Source: an uncultured Granulosicoccaceae bacterium
Lineage (GTDB): Bacteria; Pseudomonadota; Gammaproteobacteria; Granulosicoccales; Granulosicoccaceae
NCBI GenBank assembly: GCA_937922945.1
Contig: CAKZUP010000004.1
Location: 1-64,000 of the forward strand
DNA: 64,000 nt
Direction of reading: 5' to 3'
Of this stretch, positions 1 to 8,926 are shown one piece after another. The translations under genes and the position numbers were made by a program. Below the pieces are notes generated by a model, which searched no databases, was not told the DNA's origin, and was given only the letters and a program-made list of their open reading frames with translations. Each line of letters begins with the position of its first letter. Position 1 is the stretch's first letter.

Positions 1-2370
1 TTGCTTGATTTGGAAGAATCTCACCGCGCGCGTAATTGTCTCAGCCATAGCAGCATAGGAGATCAGCGAGAGATTATTGGAGAAAAAAAATTCGCGGGTA
101 CTCTTTTTCAACTCTCACTACATCTAAAAGATAACCGATCTGTACTTGAGTTACTACCAATGGCGGAATCTGGTCTAGCAGGCGAGCCAAGCGCCCTTGA
201 AAAAACACGCGCTTTGTTGGCCGAATCCGTAGCTGTTAAAGATTTTCAAAGTACTCTGAATGCATCGGTAGAAAATCTGAGAGCAAGTACTGGGTATGAT
301 CGGGTTAAGGCTTATCGGTTTTTGCCCGACAATACAGGGGAGGTGGTTGCTGAGTCACGAGCTTCACATATGGATTCATTTTTGGGGCTACGATTTCCAG
401 CTAGCGATATCCCACCGATTGCTCGACAACTATACACCCGTACGCCGATACGCGTTTTAGCGGACGTCAATGCAATAGACTCACCAATTATCGGATCAAA
501 TCCTGATGCAAGACCGCTTGATTTGTCACTTGCAGTGCTACGTGGCACTGCTGGAGTACACCTTCGCTATTTACAGAATATGGGTGTTGCGTCAACACTG
601 ACACTGCCCATTATTGTCGCGGGAAAATTGTGGGGATTGTTCGCCATGCATCACATGAAGCCGCGACTGCCTGACCCGACTGTACTTATTGGCACAGAGC
701 TCTCAGGAAAAATGCTGGGCCTTATTATTGAGCACACTAGACAAACTCGGCATCAAGGTCATCTAAATAGCTGCACGGCAATAGCCCATGAGCTTCTTGA
801 AACCGGTGAAAGTAAACTGGCGGAAGGGACTTATTGGAAACATCATGGCGAACGGCTAAATGCTGCTATTCCCTCACACGGAATAGCTTTTATTCAAGGC
901 AATCAGGTGGAGAAAAATGGCAGTGCACCAAGCGTTGAAACTTGTTTAGCCATCAGGGATTCGGCACCAGCGGCATCAGGTTCATCAGTGGAAAACTCGG
1001 GCATTGAAATTGTTCCTTTAGACGATCTTCAAACCCGAATGCCAGGGCATAGTTTTGGAAACACTGGAGGCGCATTAGTTATACCGCTTTCAACAACATC
1101 GGATATCTGCTTGATTTTATTCCGTGACCTTGCCTTGCGCAATATTAAATGGGCTGGTGACCCAGCTAAAGAGCTAATAAAGAGCGACAGAGGCTTTGAA
1201 TTAAATCCGCGTAATTCGTTCTCCTCTTATGCTGAAACTGTTAGAGAAAAGTGTGATGAATGGACGAACGATGACATTGAAGTTGCGGCCGTGTTGCAGA
1301 GCGCGTTGACTCGTGCGTTGGATATTGAAACTGAGCGAAGAGACTCTCGTCACCGTTTACGTGTAATGATTAGAGAACTCAATCACCGCGTGCGAAATAT
1401 TTTAACCTTAGTGCAGTCACTTTCCTCAAGCTCAAAAAACTCAGCAACTTCAATAGAAGGCTACGCCTCGGCGCTTGAGCAGCGAATAGTGGCGCTCGCT
1501 GGAGCTCACGATTTATTGACCAAAGAAGATATGCGAGGTATACAGCTTGAGAAGATTGCGTCACTGGAGCTACGCCCATACTTGGATGAGGCTAGTAAGA
1601 GCGCATCTTTATCGGGTCCGAAAGTGTTACTGAATGCAGATGTGTCGCCCATTATTGCACTGGTATTACACGAACTAACGTCGAATGCGGTTAAGTATGG
1701 CGCGTTATCACAATCGAATGGAACTGTATCCTTAAGCTGGGAGATTTCCGATAACGAATTGAATATTCAATGGCTGGAAGAAGGCGGGCCAATCGTTTCT
1801 GAACCCACTCATGAAGGTTTTGGTCGTTCCATTATTGAGAACGCGATACCCTATGAATTTGGTGGAACAGCACAGATAAAATTTAAGCCGGCCGGTGTAC
1901 ACGTGATGTTCTCGCTGCCTTGTGATGAATTTGAAACTGCTGATCAGGTTGCTACCACCACAAGCGACACTAGCGAAACAACCTTAGAACAAAATAAATA
2001 TTCGAAGCAAGCATTGAAGAGAGGTTTGATTGTTGAAGACAATTATGTCATTGCTAAAGAGGCTAAGCGCTGGTTTGAGGAGCTGGGATTTGAAGAAACA
2101 GTGGCAGTTGCTTCAGTAAAAGGGGCGCTAATGCATCTAAACGAAGGAAAATTTGATTTTTGTTTGTTGGATGTTAATCTGCGCGGCGTTATGAGTGAGC
2201 CTGTAGCAAAAAAATTGACTGATCTTGGTGTGCCCTATCTTTTTGCAAGTGGTTATGGAAGCGAAGGCTCTGAATTGTGCAATCAATTCGACGCGCCTTT
2301 TTTGACCAAGCCGATCAATATTGATAGTTTGCGCAATGTGCTAAAAGAGCTAGGTGTTGGGGAATGGTAA
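1..2370 (+). CDS. Phytochrome-like hybrid sensor histidine kinase (5' end outside window)
   Basis: Red/far-red-type light sensor kinase by family. Residues about 30-60 look like the tail of a PAS-2 domain. A GAF domain follows, with the phytochrome signatures PASDIP (133-138) and HLRYLQNMGV (187-196), then a PHY-like region to about 430. The kinase is HWE-type: ELNHRVRN carries the likely phospho-acceptor His462 and WLEEGG begins at about 591. A C-terminal receiver (about 674-787) has its acceptor Asp724 in LLDVNL. The reading frame is open from base 1, so the start is probably upstream and the N-terminal Cys that would bind biliverdin in bacteriophytochromes cannot be checked. No heme oxygenase gene is seen nearby. 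The stop overlaps the following response regulator by 7 bases, so the two are co-translated and probably one signalling unit. Confidence 0.88.
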   Translation: MLDLEESHRARNCLSHSSIGDQREIIGEKKFAGTLFQLSLHLKDNRSVLELLPMAESGLAGEPSALEKTRALLAESVAVKDFQSTLNASVENLRASTGYDRVKAYRFLPDNTGEVVAESRASHMDSFLGLRFPASDIPPIARQLYTRTPIRVLADVNAIDSPIIGSNPDARPLDLSLAVLRGTAGVHLRYLQNMGVASTLTLPIIVAGKLWGLFAMHHMKPRLPDPTVLIGTELSGKMLGLIIEHTRQTRHQGHLNSCTAIAHELLETGESKLAEGTYWKHHGERLNAAIPSHGIAFIQGNQVEKNGSAPSVETCLAIRDSAPAASGSSVENSGIEIVPLDDLQTRMPGHSFGNTGGALVIPLSTTSDICLILFRDLALRNIKWAGDPAKELIKSDRGFELNPRNSFSSYAETVREKCDEWTNDDIEVAAVLQSALTRALDIETERRDSRHRLRVMIRELNHRVRNILTLVQSLSSSSKNSATSIEGYASALEQRIVALAGAHDLLTKEDMRGIQLEKIASLELRPYLDEASKSASLSGPKVLLNADVSPIIALVLHELTSNAVKYGALSQSNGTVSLSWEISDNELNIQWLEEGGPIVSEPTHEGFGRSIIENAIPYEFGGTAQIKFKPAGVHVMFSLPCDEFETADQVATTTSDTSETTLEQNKYSKQALKRGLIVEDNYVIAKEAKRWFEELGFEETVAVASVKGALMHLNEGKFDFCLLDVNLRGVMSEPVAKKLTDLGVPYLFASGYGSEGSELCNQFDAPFLTKPINIDSLRNVLKELGVGEW

Positions 2371-2753
2371 AAACGATCTTAATTCTGGAAGATGATGTGC
2401 GACTGGCGATGCAATGGAACAGAGCGCTTACAGAAAACGGCTTTATAGTTTATGTCACGCATGGCGCCATCGAAGCTACTAAGCTATTTGATACTAACGA
2501 GATCGATCTTTGTATAGTCGATTTTATGGTGCATGAACAAGGGAAACCTTCCCCTAATGGAGGCCTTTCCTTTTTGGGAAGACTTGGTGCAGCAGGTCGG
2601 AAAAAAACAAAAATTCTTGGCGTTTCAGGAATGACTCACGACTATTCTGCGGTTAACGCAGAGGAATTTTTGCTGACCTTTGGGGCTGAGGATTTTCTGG
2701 GCAAACCGTTCAGCGCCGATGAGCTATTGCAGCAAGTCCGTAGCATGTTGTGA
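2364..2753 (+). CDS. Single-domain response regulator (CheY-like)
   Basis: A 129-residue protein made only of a receiver domain: acidic pair at E9-D10-D11, probable phospho-acceptor Asp53 in IVDFMV, and the conserved Lys in the GKPF motif near residue 113. It has no output domain. The start overlaps the end of the phytochrome-like kinase by 7 bases, so it is the natural phosphotransfer partner of that kinase or of its fused receiver. Receiver-only proteins of this kind act as phosphate shuttles or bind a target protein; which applies here cannot be read from the sequence. Confidence 0.88.
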   Translation: MVKTILILEDDVRLAMQWNRALTENGFIVYVTHGAIEATKLFDTNEIDLCIVDFMVHEQGKPSPNGGLSFLGRLGAAGRKKTKILGVSGMTHDYSAVNAEEFLLTFGAEDFLGKPFSADELLQQVRSML

Positions 2754-2801
2754 TGACTGATTCCAGATGGTGGTTGAGAGCATCTGCAATGTGGAACTGT
2801 G

Positions 2802-3392
2802 TTATTCGCATTGATTATGTTTACGCCACATAGCTTCCTTATGGCCCTTTGGTACATTGTTGCACGGGTCTTTAGATGCATATCCTCGCAGTTGGTTATA
2901 AGCGTCTATTTGCTGTTTGGTTAATATGCTCGGGGTTTTGAGGTGTGTAGAAAGATGAATGAACCGCAGTTGAGCGCGTGTTTGTGCAATCGCCAGTAGC
3001 ATTGCTTTTAATTCCGCATCAGTTGGAAGCTCTGTTTGGAAACGTGTTTCAAGTTCTGCCTCTAGCTCGATTAATTGTTTCCCATGCTCAATTGCCTGTG
3101 ATTTCATCTCCTCATGCAATCGTTGAATCGCTTCTAATTGATCACGAGTTAAACCGATATCGTTTTTTAGCTCAAGTAGATGAGCCGGGCCGGGTAACCC
3201 ATTGAGTTCAGCCGCTTTTGCCAATCCCCAGCCACCGCCACGCTCCAGCTCGCTTATATCGTCTGATGAGAGGCTCTTTATTAAGCGTGTCTCTTGCCCG
3301 GAATACTTGGATTCACTGGTCTGATCGGCAATTGCCACTTGAAACCACGCTGTGGCCATTAACGCTGCCATTAAGCAATATATCGTGCGCAT
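2802..3392 (-). CDS. Periplasmic Spy/CpxP-like protein
   Basis: 196 residues with a Sec signal peptide (cleavage near AIA-DQ, about residue 22). After a GGGWGLAKAAELNGLPGP segment comes a long, charged helical region with an LTRDQ motif (LTxxQ class) typical of Spy/CpxP/ZraP-like periplasmic proteins. It ends with a Cys-containing tail. The family binds unfolded proteins or metals in the periplasm; substrate here is unknown. It is divergent from a Crp/Fnr-type regulator with under 70 bases between them, which suggests shared regulation. Assigned by pattern, so the family name is likely but not certain. Confidence 0.72.
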   Translation of the reverse strand: MRTIYCLMAALMATAWFQVAIADQTSESKYSGQETRLIKSLSSDDISELERGGGWGLAKAAELNGLPGPAHLLELKNDIGLTRDQLEAIQRLHEEMKSQAIEHGKQLIELEAELETRFQTELPTDAELKAMLLAIAQTRAQLRFIHLSTHLKTPSILTKQQIDAYNQLRGYASKDPCNNVPKGHKEAMWRKHNQCE

Positions 3393-3448
3393 AACTGTCG
3401 CTCTTGCCGATTGAAGACATTAGCTTGCCGACAAACAACGCCTTATGA

Positions 3449-3466
3449 CATGATCATTATCATGTT
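3449..3466. promoter_or_regulatory. FNR-like palindrome overlapping the start of the Crp/Fnr gene
   Basis: The segment 3448-3465 is a perfect 7-4-7 inverted repeat, ACATGAT-CATT-ATCATGT. The TGAT-N4-ATCA core has the geometry of FNR/DNR boxes (TTGAT-N4-ATCAA). It covers the candidate start codons at 3450 and 3462 of the downstream Crp/Fnr-family gene, a position that would fit autorepression. It also encodes Met/Ile codons if translation starts upstream, so chance cannot be excluded. Confidence 0.4.
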
Positions 3467-3992
3467 GGAAGAAATTTTAAGCGTTTTACCCAATGACAGC
3501 TCTCTGGTTCGCTGCGAAAGCGATACCAATCTGTTTTGTAGAGGTGATGCTGTGAATTTTTTATTCTTGCTGCTGGCGGGTGAGGTTGTGCTCACTCGGC
3601 ACTTGGAGGATGGCACAGAGTTGATACTGTGCCGCGCCGTGGGTCCGTGCATGCTGGCCGAGGCATCGGTTTATTCAGTGAGCTACCACTGCGATGCGGT
3701 TGCTTTGTCGGAATGCAAGCTACGTAAAATAGCAAAGCATGATTTTATTTCATTGCTTGAGTCAAGTCCTAAGATGGCGCATTTGTGGTCGGCTCATCTA
3801 GCTCAAATGCTTCAAGCGGCGCGTCAACATAGCGAGATTTTGCGGCTTAAAAAGGTGTGCGATCGAGTTGATGCATGGTTAGCATTGAACGATGGTGAAT
3901 TACCCCCGAAAGGTGAGCGCAAGGAAATGGCTGCGCAGATTGGCGTTTCATCTGAAGCGCTCTATCGCGAATTAGCTACGCGGGATGTGTGA
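3462..3992 (+). CDS. Crp/Fnr family transcriptional regulator
   Basis: Compact regulator of about 176 residues: a cyclic-nucleotide-binding-type beta barrel (FCRGDAVNFLFLLLAGEVVLT near the N-terminus), a dimerisation helix (about 105-135) and a short C-terminal helix-turn-helix (EMAAQIGVSSEALYRELA). The HTH is shorter than in Crp. The N-terminal Cys cluster of oxygen-sensing FNR is not seen, so the ligand is unknown. The frame extends to a TTG at 3411, and in-frame ATGs lie at 3450 and 3462. None has a good ribosome-binding site; 3462 is chosen because it begins the barrel directly. A palindrome with an FNR-like core overlaps these ATGs. Confidence 0.8.
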   Translation: MLEEILSVLPNDSSLVRCESDTNLFCRGDAVNFLFLLLAGEVVLTRHLEDGTELILCRAVGPCMLAEASVYSVSYHCDAVALSECKLRKIAKHDFISLLESSPKMAHLWSAHLAQMLQAARQHSEILRLKKVCDRVDAWLALNDGELPPKGERKEMAAQIGVSSEALYRELATRDV

Positions 3993-4180
3993 TGGATGAA
4001 GCGTTGGGAGATTTTAATCACCCATACACATTATATTCCTGATTCTTTTTCGTCAGATACTTTTTTGCAGTCTACGTGGCCCTTCTAAAAGCGACATAGG
4101 TTTGCACCGAAGCGTGTGACTGCCTACTTTTAAATAGGCCGTACCTGCTAATCTACTCCTGACGAATGAGGAGGTGTGCT

Positions 4181-4678
4181 ATGAGTAATGATCGAATAAT
4201 TAATATCGACGAGCTACAATTCAAACGACAAACGCATGGTGAGAGTTTTGATGCCGAGTTTGGGATGGTGGCTAACAAACTCAATGCCAGTAAATTAGGC
4301 TACAGGGTGACTCGGGTACCGGCAGGAAAACGGGCCTGGCCACTGCATGCGCATTATGTAAACGAAGAAATGTTTTTTGTTTTAAGCGGAGCCGGTGAGG
4401 TGAGAATCGGTGATGAAACCTACCCGATAAAACAGGGTGATTTTATTTCGGCTCCACCCAGCCCTGAAGAACCTCACCAGATAAACAATAACTCGAATGC
4501 AACGCTGACCTACCTGTGCGTTAGCACGATGCTAGAGCCTGAGATAGTGCATTACCCTGATTCTAACAAAATCGGTGTTATTGCCGGGACGCCGCCTGGT
4601 AGAAAACCTGATCGCGATGGGTTGTTCCAGTTTGTTGATGCAGACACCTCACTGGATTACTGGGATAGAGAAAAGTGA
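4181..4678 (+). CDS. Cupin domain protein
   Basis: About 165 residues with one cupin barrel. Motif 1 includes HAHYVNEEMFFVLSGAGEVRIG and motif 2 is GDFISAPPSPEEPHQI, with His/Glu residues positioned to bind a metal. It belongs to the broad group of small cupins with unknown substrate, including sugar-binding and dioxygenase-like members. The frame opens at 4166, but a strong GAGGAGG sequence at 4168-4174 places the true start at ATG 4181. A short gap separates it from the following HD-domain gene, so the two may be co-transcribed. Confidence 0.82.
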   Translation: MSNDRIINIDELQFKRQTHGESFDAEFGMVANKLNASKLGYRVTRVPAGKRAWPLHAHYVNEEMFFVLSGAGEVRIGDETYPIKQGDFISAPPSPEEPHQINNNSNATLTYLCVSTMLEPEIVHYPDSNKIGVIAGTPPGRKPDRDGLFQFVDADTSLDYWDREK

Positions 4679-4725
4679 TATTAACTAGTTATGGATACCG
4701 ATTCTATTCTGTTTGAGATTGAACC

Positions 4726-5355
4726 ATGCCACAGGAATTGAACAAAGCGCAATGGTTCTCGCTGATGTCCGGTATGGGCTTTCCTCCTAGTGAGGATGTG
4801 TATGATGAGTTGTTACGCCACTATCAACAGTCACATCGACACTACCACAACACCAAGCACTTGATAGCTGTGCTTGACCGACTCGATGAGTGTGAAAGTT
4901 TAGCGAACGACAAGAATGCGATTGGCCTGGCGCTTTGGTTCCACGATGCAATATATAAGATAGCGTCTTCCACAAACGAAAAAGACAGCGCTGATTGGGC
5001 TCTATCGTTTCTTGACTCCGTGGGCGCAGATGGGGTTCTCGCCCAAAAGGTGTATTCGCTTATTATGGCGACGATACACGAAAGCGCAGCGGTTGATAAC
5101 GATGAGCGGCTCATTGTTGATATCGATCTATCCATATTAGGGTGTTCTCCAGAGTTATATAGCGAATTCGAGATTAACATCAGGCAGGAATACCGAGTGG
5201 TGCCTTGGTTTATCTATCGCAAGAAGCGCATAAACGTGTTACAAAGTTTTTTGGACCGCGAACATATTTACTCGCATCGTGTTTTTCGGGATACATTGGA
5301 ATCTCAAGCGAAAGCTAATTTAACGGGTGCGATCACCAAATTATCGTCGGCTTAG
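4726..5355 (+). CDS. HD-superfamily metal-dependent phosphohydrolase
   Basis: 209 residues. The pattern YHNTKHL (about 41-47), then WFHDAIY (about 72-78) with the HD dyad, a later TIHES histidine, and IVDIDLSILG with Asp residues matches the predicted HD-domain phosphohydrolase group. Family members hydrolyse nucleotide-type phosphates, but the substrate of this small type is not established. It follows the cupin gene by about 50 bases on the same strand. Confidence 0.82.
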   Translation: MPQELNKAQWFSLMSGMGFPPSEDVYDELLRHYQQSHRHYHNTKHLIAVLDRLDECESLANDKNAIGLALWFHDAIYKIASSTNEKDSADWALSFLDSVGADGVLAQKVYSLIMATIHESAAVDNDERLIVDIDLSILGCSPELYSEFEINIRQEYRVVPWFIYRKKRINVLQSFLDREHIYSHRVFRDTLESQAKANLTGAITKLSSA

Positions 5356-5679
5356 GTCTACTAAGCAGCCCTTTCTGTCTTGCTTCGGCTCGAAGGCTCG
5401 TTGCGTAACGGCACTATGAGCCGAAGGTTATATCCATCAGCACCGCTCCTATACCGCCCACGCCGCTGTATTTTATTGCTGCCGGTAGTCTGGGTATTGC
5501 TGTTGTTTCACTTTTGCGTGCGAGGTTTGCGGACCATATATACGTGGTTTAGTTCAAAAAATAATTTTTCGCGCTAGTTACTGATGGTTGAAGAACTTTA
5601 TAGGGATAAGGGAGTCACAGCATCACACAATTAATACATAAATGACGTTGAAAAACGCCCAATAGCTCGAGGAGAAAAT
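5356..5679. other. Intergenic stretch with an inverted repeat, no gene
   Basis: No convincing gene. A perfect 9-bp inverted repeat, CTTCGGCTC at 5383-5391 and GAGCCGAAG at 5418-5426, encloses a smaller CGTT-GCGT-AACG hairpin. It lies just after the HD-domain gene and could act as a 3' structure or factor-dependent terminator, as there is no T-run. The last bases hold the GAGGAG ribosome-binding site of the lipoprotein gene at 5680. A 65-codon frame at 5380-5577 has no supporting features. Confidence 0.5.
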
Positions 5680-6792
5680 ATGCTCAAAATGAAATCTATC
5701 CACAGATTACCTAAACTAACGGTAGTGGCAGTATCCGCACTCGTTCTAGTCGCTTGCAGTAGCGATGATGACAGTGATGATGTAGCAGACGTAACGACAA
5801 CTGAAGTCAGTTATGTTGTGCCATTGGCATCCGCCAATGAGGTGCCTCCCGTTATCCAGCCCGGTGCATCGGGTGAGGCTAACCTGACACTCGACAGTGA
5901 TACAGGTGCTTTGTCAGGATCTGTTTCGGTATCTGGTTTAACAGGTCCTGCGACCATGGCGCACATTCATGAGGCTGCAGTGGGAGAGAACGGGCCGGTT
6001 GTTATAGTACTTGAGGGTAATGACGATAACAGTGTTTGGTCTGTACCCGCTGATACCGTACTCGATACCGCACAATTACAATCACTTTTAGACGGTAATA
6101 TGTACGTTAATGTCCATACCGATGCTAATCAGGGTGGAGAGCTTCGTGGGCAAATCGTTATCACCACAGAGTTCACTGTAAGAATCGACAACGTTTCCAG
6201 TGCAGAAACGTTAACTACCTCAACAGGCTCTGTTGCAGTACCTTTATCGCCTGGTGCCTATGTTGTTCATAGAGCCGCAGCTAATCCATTGTTAGAACCA
6301 CGAAATCCTGCCAGTGCGGCAATTGAAGATGTTGCTGAAGATGGAAACCCATCATTGTTTCCAACGACTGTTCCTGGTGCAGTTGTTTTTAATACACCGG
6401 TTGGCGCTACGGAACCAGGTCCGATTTTTCCCGGCGGATACTATACTTTCAGTTTTCTGGCATCACCGGGTGATCAACTCTCTATTGCCACCATGTTTAT
6501 TCAGTCCAATGATTGGTTCTATTCAACCACTGACGATAACAACGACAGCATTGCTTTGTTCGACGAGACTGGTGCAGCTATCAGTGGTGATATCAGCGAG
6601 ATGTTTTCGTTATGGGAAAGTGGAACAGAGGTAGACGAAGAGCCGGGTACTGGTCCAAATCAGGCACCTCGCCAAACTGGTCCTGATACTGGTGATGAAG
6701 AGGCGCTGGGTGTTGGGAGTCTTGCCAGTCGTGGTAAATCGGTCACCTTGAATGGTGATGTAATTCAGGTGACCATAACGCCTAGTAACTAA
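5680..6792 (+). CDS. CHRD and spondin domain lipoprotein
   Basis: 370 residues, probably an exported lipoprotein: hydrophobic signal ending in the lipobox LVAC, with the acylated Cys followed by an Asp/Ser-rich spacer. Residues about 45-160 form a CHRD domain (ANEVPPV near the start, AHIHEAAVGENGPV in the middle, GGELRGQI at the end). Residues about 163-310 resemble the spondin N domain (SPGAYVVH, NPLLEPRNPASAAIEDVAEDGNP). Such secreted bacterial proteins are of unknown role; the domains are extracellular-matrix modules in animals. A good ribosome-binding site (GAGGAG) precedes the ATG. Likely monocistronic, followed by a strong stem-loop. Confidence 0.85.
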   Translation: MLKMKSIHRLPKLTVVAVSALVLVACSSDDDSDDVADVTTTEVSYVVPLASANEVPPVIQPGASGEANLTLDSDTGALSGSVSVSGLTGPATMAHIHEAAVGENGPVVIVLEGNDDNSVWSVPADTVLDTAQLQSLLDGNMYVNVHTDANQGGELRGQIVITTEFTVRIDNVSSAETLTTSTGSVAVPLSPGAYVVHRAAANPLLEPRNPASAAIEDVAEDGNPSLFPTTVPGAVVFNTPVGATEPGPIFPGGYYTFSFLASPGDQLSIATMFIQSNDWFYSTTDDNNDSIALFDETGAAISGDISEMFSLWESGTEVDEEPGTGPNQAPRQTGPDTGDEEALGVGSLASRGKSVTLNGDVIQVTITPSN

Positions 6793-6813
6793 ATCGGTAC
6801 GTTCGACAGATTA

Positions 6814-6849
6814 CCGGGTCTATTCAGCGCTTAGTCTGAATAGGCCCGG
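6814..6849 (+). terminator. Stem-loop after the CHRD/spondin gene
   Basis: CCGGGTCTATTCAG (6814-6827) pairs with CTGAATAGGCCCGG (6836-6849) around an 8-base loop; one G-T wobble in a 14-bp stem. There is no clear T-run, so it may be a Rho-assisted terminator or an mRNA-stabilising 3' structure. Confidence 0.5.
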
Positions 6850-7170
6850 CGACGACAAGCAGAGTAGGTAAGCCTAGAGATGCCATCCGCTATGGTGGTA
6901 TACGCGAAATCTCGTTAGTCTCGTACTTTTGATCCCTCGTCTGAATTAACCCCGTATTCCAATTGCACTTCGCTGGCTCCAGCGTGGATAGCACTTTCCC
7001 AATTTAATTTCACCAGCAAGTGTGTCGAGATACGCACCGCCCAAGGGCGGAATTCAATTAGCGGGCGCTCAAGAACTATCAACTACGGGTTTTTGCTTAG
7101 AGCGGCTAAGGGCTTCACGCAGAACGTTACCTATTTCTCCGAATAGAGTGATTCGTTTTTTTCACGTGTA

Positions 7171-7205
7171 ATGACTGGAATCACTTTTTAAGGTGATTCA
7201 GTCAT
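7171..7205 (+). promoter_or_regulatory. Inverted repeat in the TRAP operon leader
   Basis: ATGACTGGAATCAC (7171-7184) and GTGATTCAGTCAT (7193-7205) pair with a single bulged G around TTTTTAAG. The element ends about 20 bases before the dctP start, so it is either a dimeric repressor operator or a 5' UTR hairpin. No regulator of GntR or similar type is adjacent. Confidence 0.45.
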
Positions 7206-7226
7206 AGTAAATACCGGAGAAACGAA

Positions 7227-8291
7227 TTGAAACTAATTAAAAAATCACTGCTTGGTGCGGTGCTGCTGGTGGCGAGTTCGCTACCGGCGGTGGCGGCAGA
7301 GATCAATCTGAAGCTTGCACATTCCTGGCCCAAGGGATTTCCAATTTTTGCAACCTCGGTGGATAAATATGCTGCGCTTGTCAGTGAAATGTCAGATGGG
7401 CGAATCGAGATAAAGGTTGATTCAAGAAATAAACATAAGTCAGCTTTCGGAATTTTCGATTTTGTAAAATCTGGCCAATATGATATTGGACAGTCTGCAT
7501 CTTACTACTATGGTGGAAAAGATCCCGACACGCTGTTTTTTACCACTATGCCGTTTGGTATGACTGCCCTGGAACAATACGCCTGGTTTCATGAAGGTGG
7601 TGGGCTTGAACTTGCCAATGAAGTGTACGCAAAACATGGTCTGCAAGTCATGACTGGTGGTAACACAACCATGCAAATGGGCGGATGGTTCAATAAGGAA
7701 ATCAATAGCGTGGCCGATCTGCAAGGCTTAAAGATGCGCATTCCAGGATTCGGTGGGAAAGTGATGGCAGGCGTTGGAGCGGTACCTACAAACATTCCGG
7801 CAGGTGAGCTTTATCAGGCATTGGAGAGAGGAACTATCGATGCCTTGGAGTGGGTTGGGCCTTCTCTTGATCTGCGCATGGGATTCCATAAAGTGGCGTC
7901 CTATTACTACACCGGTTGGCATGAGCCAAGTACTGAGCTGATGTACTTCTTCAATAAGAAGACAATGGATGGCCTACCAAAATGGGCGAGCTCAATATTG
8001 TTAAATGCTGCCAAACTAACTGGCTTTAATATGACGGTTGAATCTCAGCACGAGAGTGGTGTCAACTGGAGCAATATGTCTTCAGAATTTCCTAACATTC
8101 AAGTGAGAGACTTTCCAGAAGATGTGATATCCGCACTGCGTCGATCAAATGATGAGCTTTTAAAAGAGGAAGCCAGTCGTAGCGAATTAACGCAGAGCAT
8201 TATTCAATCGCAAGCTGATTATCTAAAGCAGATTCGACAATGGACTGAGATCGGCGACCGAGCGTACTTAAACAATATTGCTGGCAAATAG
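7227..8291 (+). CDS. dctP: TRAP transporter substrate-binding protein (DctP/TakP type)
   Basis: 354 residues with a Sec signal peptide (ends near AVAAE, about 24). It is a periplasmic DctP-family binding protein. The core MRIPGFGGKVMAGVGAVPTNIPAGE carries the Arg that binds the carboxylate of the ligand. The following LERGTIDALEWVGPSLDLRMGF and YYYTGWHEPSTELMYF segments match the TakP-like branch, whose known members bind alpha-keto or other monocarboxylic acids. The ligand is inferred only from this resemblance. The start is a TTG at 7227 with a GGAGA ribosome-binding site about 8 bases upstream. First gene of a dctP-Q-M operon followed by a two-component system. Confidence 0.92.
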   Translation: MKLIKKSLLGAVLLVASSLPAVAAEINLKLAHSWPKGFPIFATSVDKYAALVSEMSDGRIEIKVDSRNKHKSAFGIFDFVKSGQYDIGQSASYYYGGKDPDTLFFTTMPFGMTALEQYAWFHEGGGLELANEVYAKHGLQVMTGGNTTMQMGGWFNKEINSVADLQGLKMRIPGFGGKVMAGVGAVPTNIPAGELYQALERGTIDALEWVGPSLDLRMGFHKVASYYYTGWHEPSTELMYFFNKKTMDGLPKWASSILLNAAKLTGFNMTVESQHESGVNWSNMSSEFPNIQVRDFPEDVISALRRSNDELLKEEASRSELTQSIIQSQADYLKQIRQWTEIGDRAYLNNIAGK

Positions 8292-8326
8292 CCTGAATAA
8301 AACGTGGACATACGCTGGTAGTACAG

Positions 8327-8908
8327 ATGCTCAATAAAATCGAAAAAATACTGAACAGAATCCTGGATGCAACCGGGGCTCTGGCCTGCACGCTATTGAT
8401 ATTGCTTGTAGGAATCATCGGGTATAACGTAATTGGACGATACGTGTTTAACACATCCTCCATTGCATTAGAGGAATTGTCTTGGCATCTGTACTCCAGC
8501 GTATTTTTACTGGGTATGTCTTATGCGGTTCGTACCGAATCGCACGTAAGGGTTGATCTGGTTTTCGATAGTCGGTCTGACACTGTAAAAGCGTGGATTG
8601 ACATTGTCGGTACCCTGGTTTTGCTCGTGCCGTTTTCTATTCTGATGATCTACTTTGGTTTCGACTTTGCCTATCAATCATACAGTTTTGGGCCTCACGC
8701 CGACACAATTCGCGGTTTGATTGAACAGTTCTTTACCACCGGTATTGGTGAAAAAAGCCAAGACCCCGGTGGATTAAATAATAGATTTGTTATTAAGGCA
8801 ATTATTCCGTTGTCGTTTTTTCTGGTATTTCTTAGTGCAATTTCATTGATAATCAATCGAGTGAAAATACTGCATAGTAAGAATGATATACCCGAGTCTG
8901 CTAGCTAA
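8327..8908 (+). CDS. dctQ: TRAP transporter small permease subunit (DctQ)
   Basis: 193 residues with four predicted membrane helices. The conserved FNTSSIALEELSWHLYSSVFLLGMSYA segment is typical of DctQ. A periplasmic insert ending in SQDPGGLNNRFVIKAIIPL matches the longer DctQ proteins that partner TakP-like binding proteins. It sits between the binding protein and the large permease on the same strand. Confidence 0.92.
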   Translation: MLNKIEKILNRILDATGALACTLLILLVGIIGYNVIGRYVFNTSSIALEELSWHLYSSVFLLGMSYAVRTESHVRVDLVFDSRSDTVKAWIDIVGTLVLLVPFSILMIYFGFDFAYQSYSFGPHADTIRGLIEQFFTTGIGEKSQDPGGLNNRFVIKAIIPLSFFLVFLSAISLIINRVKILHSKNDIPESAS

Positions 8909-8926
8909 ACTAACTCTGGAAATCTA

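Larger units (their letters stand above)
6793..7226. other. Long intergenic region upstream of the TRAP operon
   Basis: About 430 bases with no supported gene. It begins with a strong stem-loop at 6814-6849 and ends with a second inverted repeat at 7171-7205 just before the TRAP binding-protein gene. The middle part shows no coding signal that I can support. Confidence 0.6.

Noticed and set aside
5380-5577. 65-codon frame after the HD-domain gene
   Set aside because: No ribosome-binding site, no recognisable domain, and it runs through an inverted repeat. A hydrophobic segment alone is not enough.
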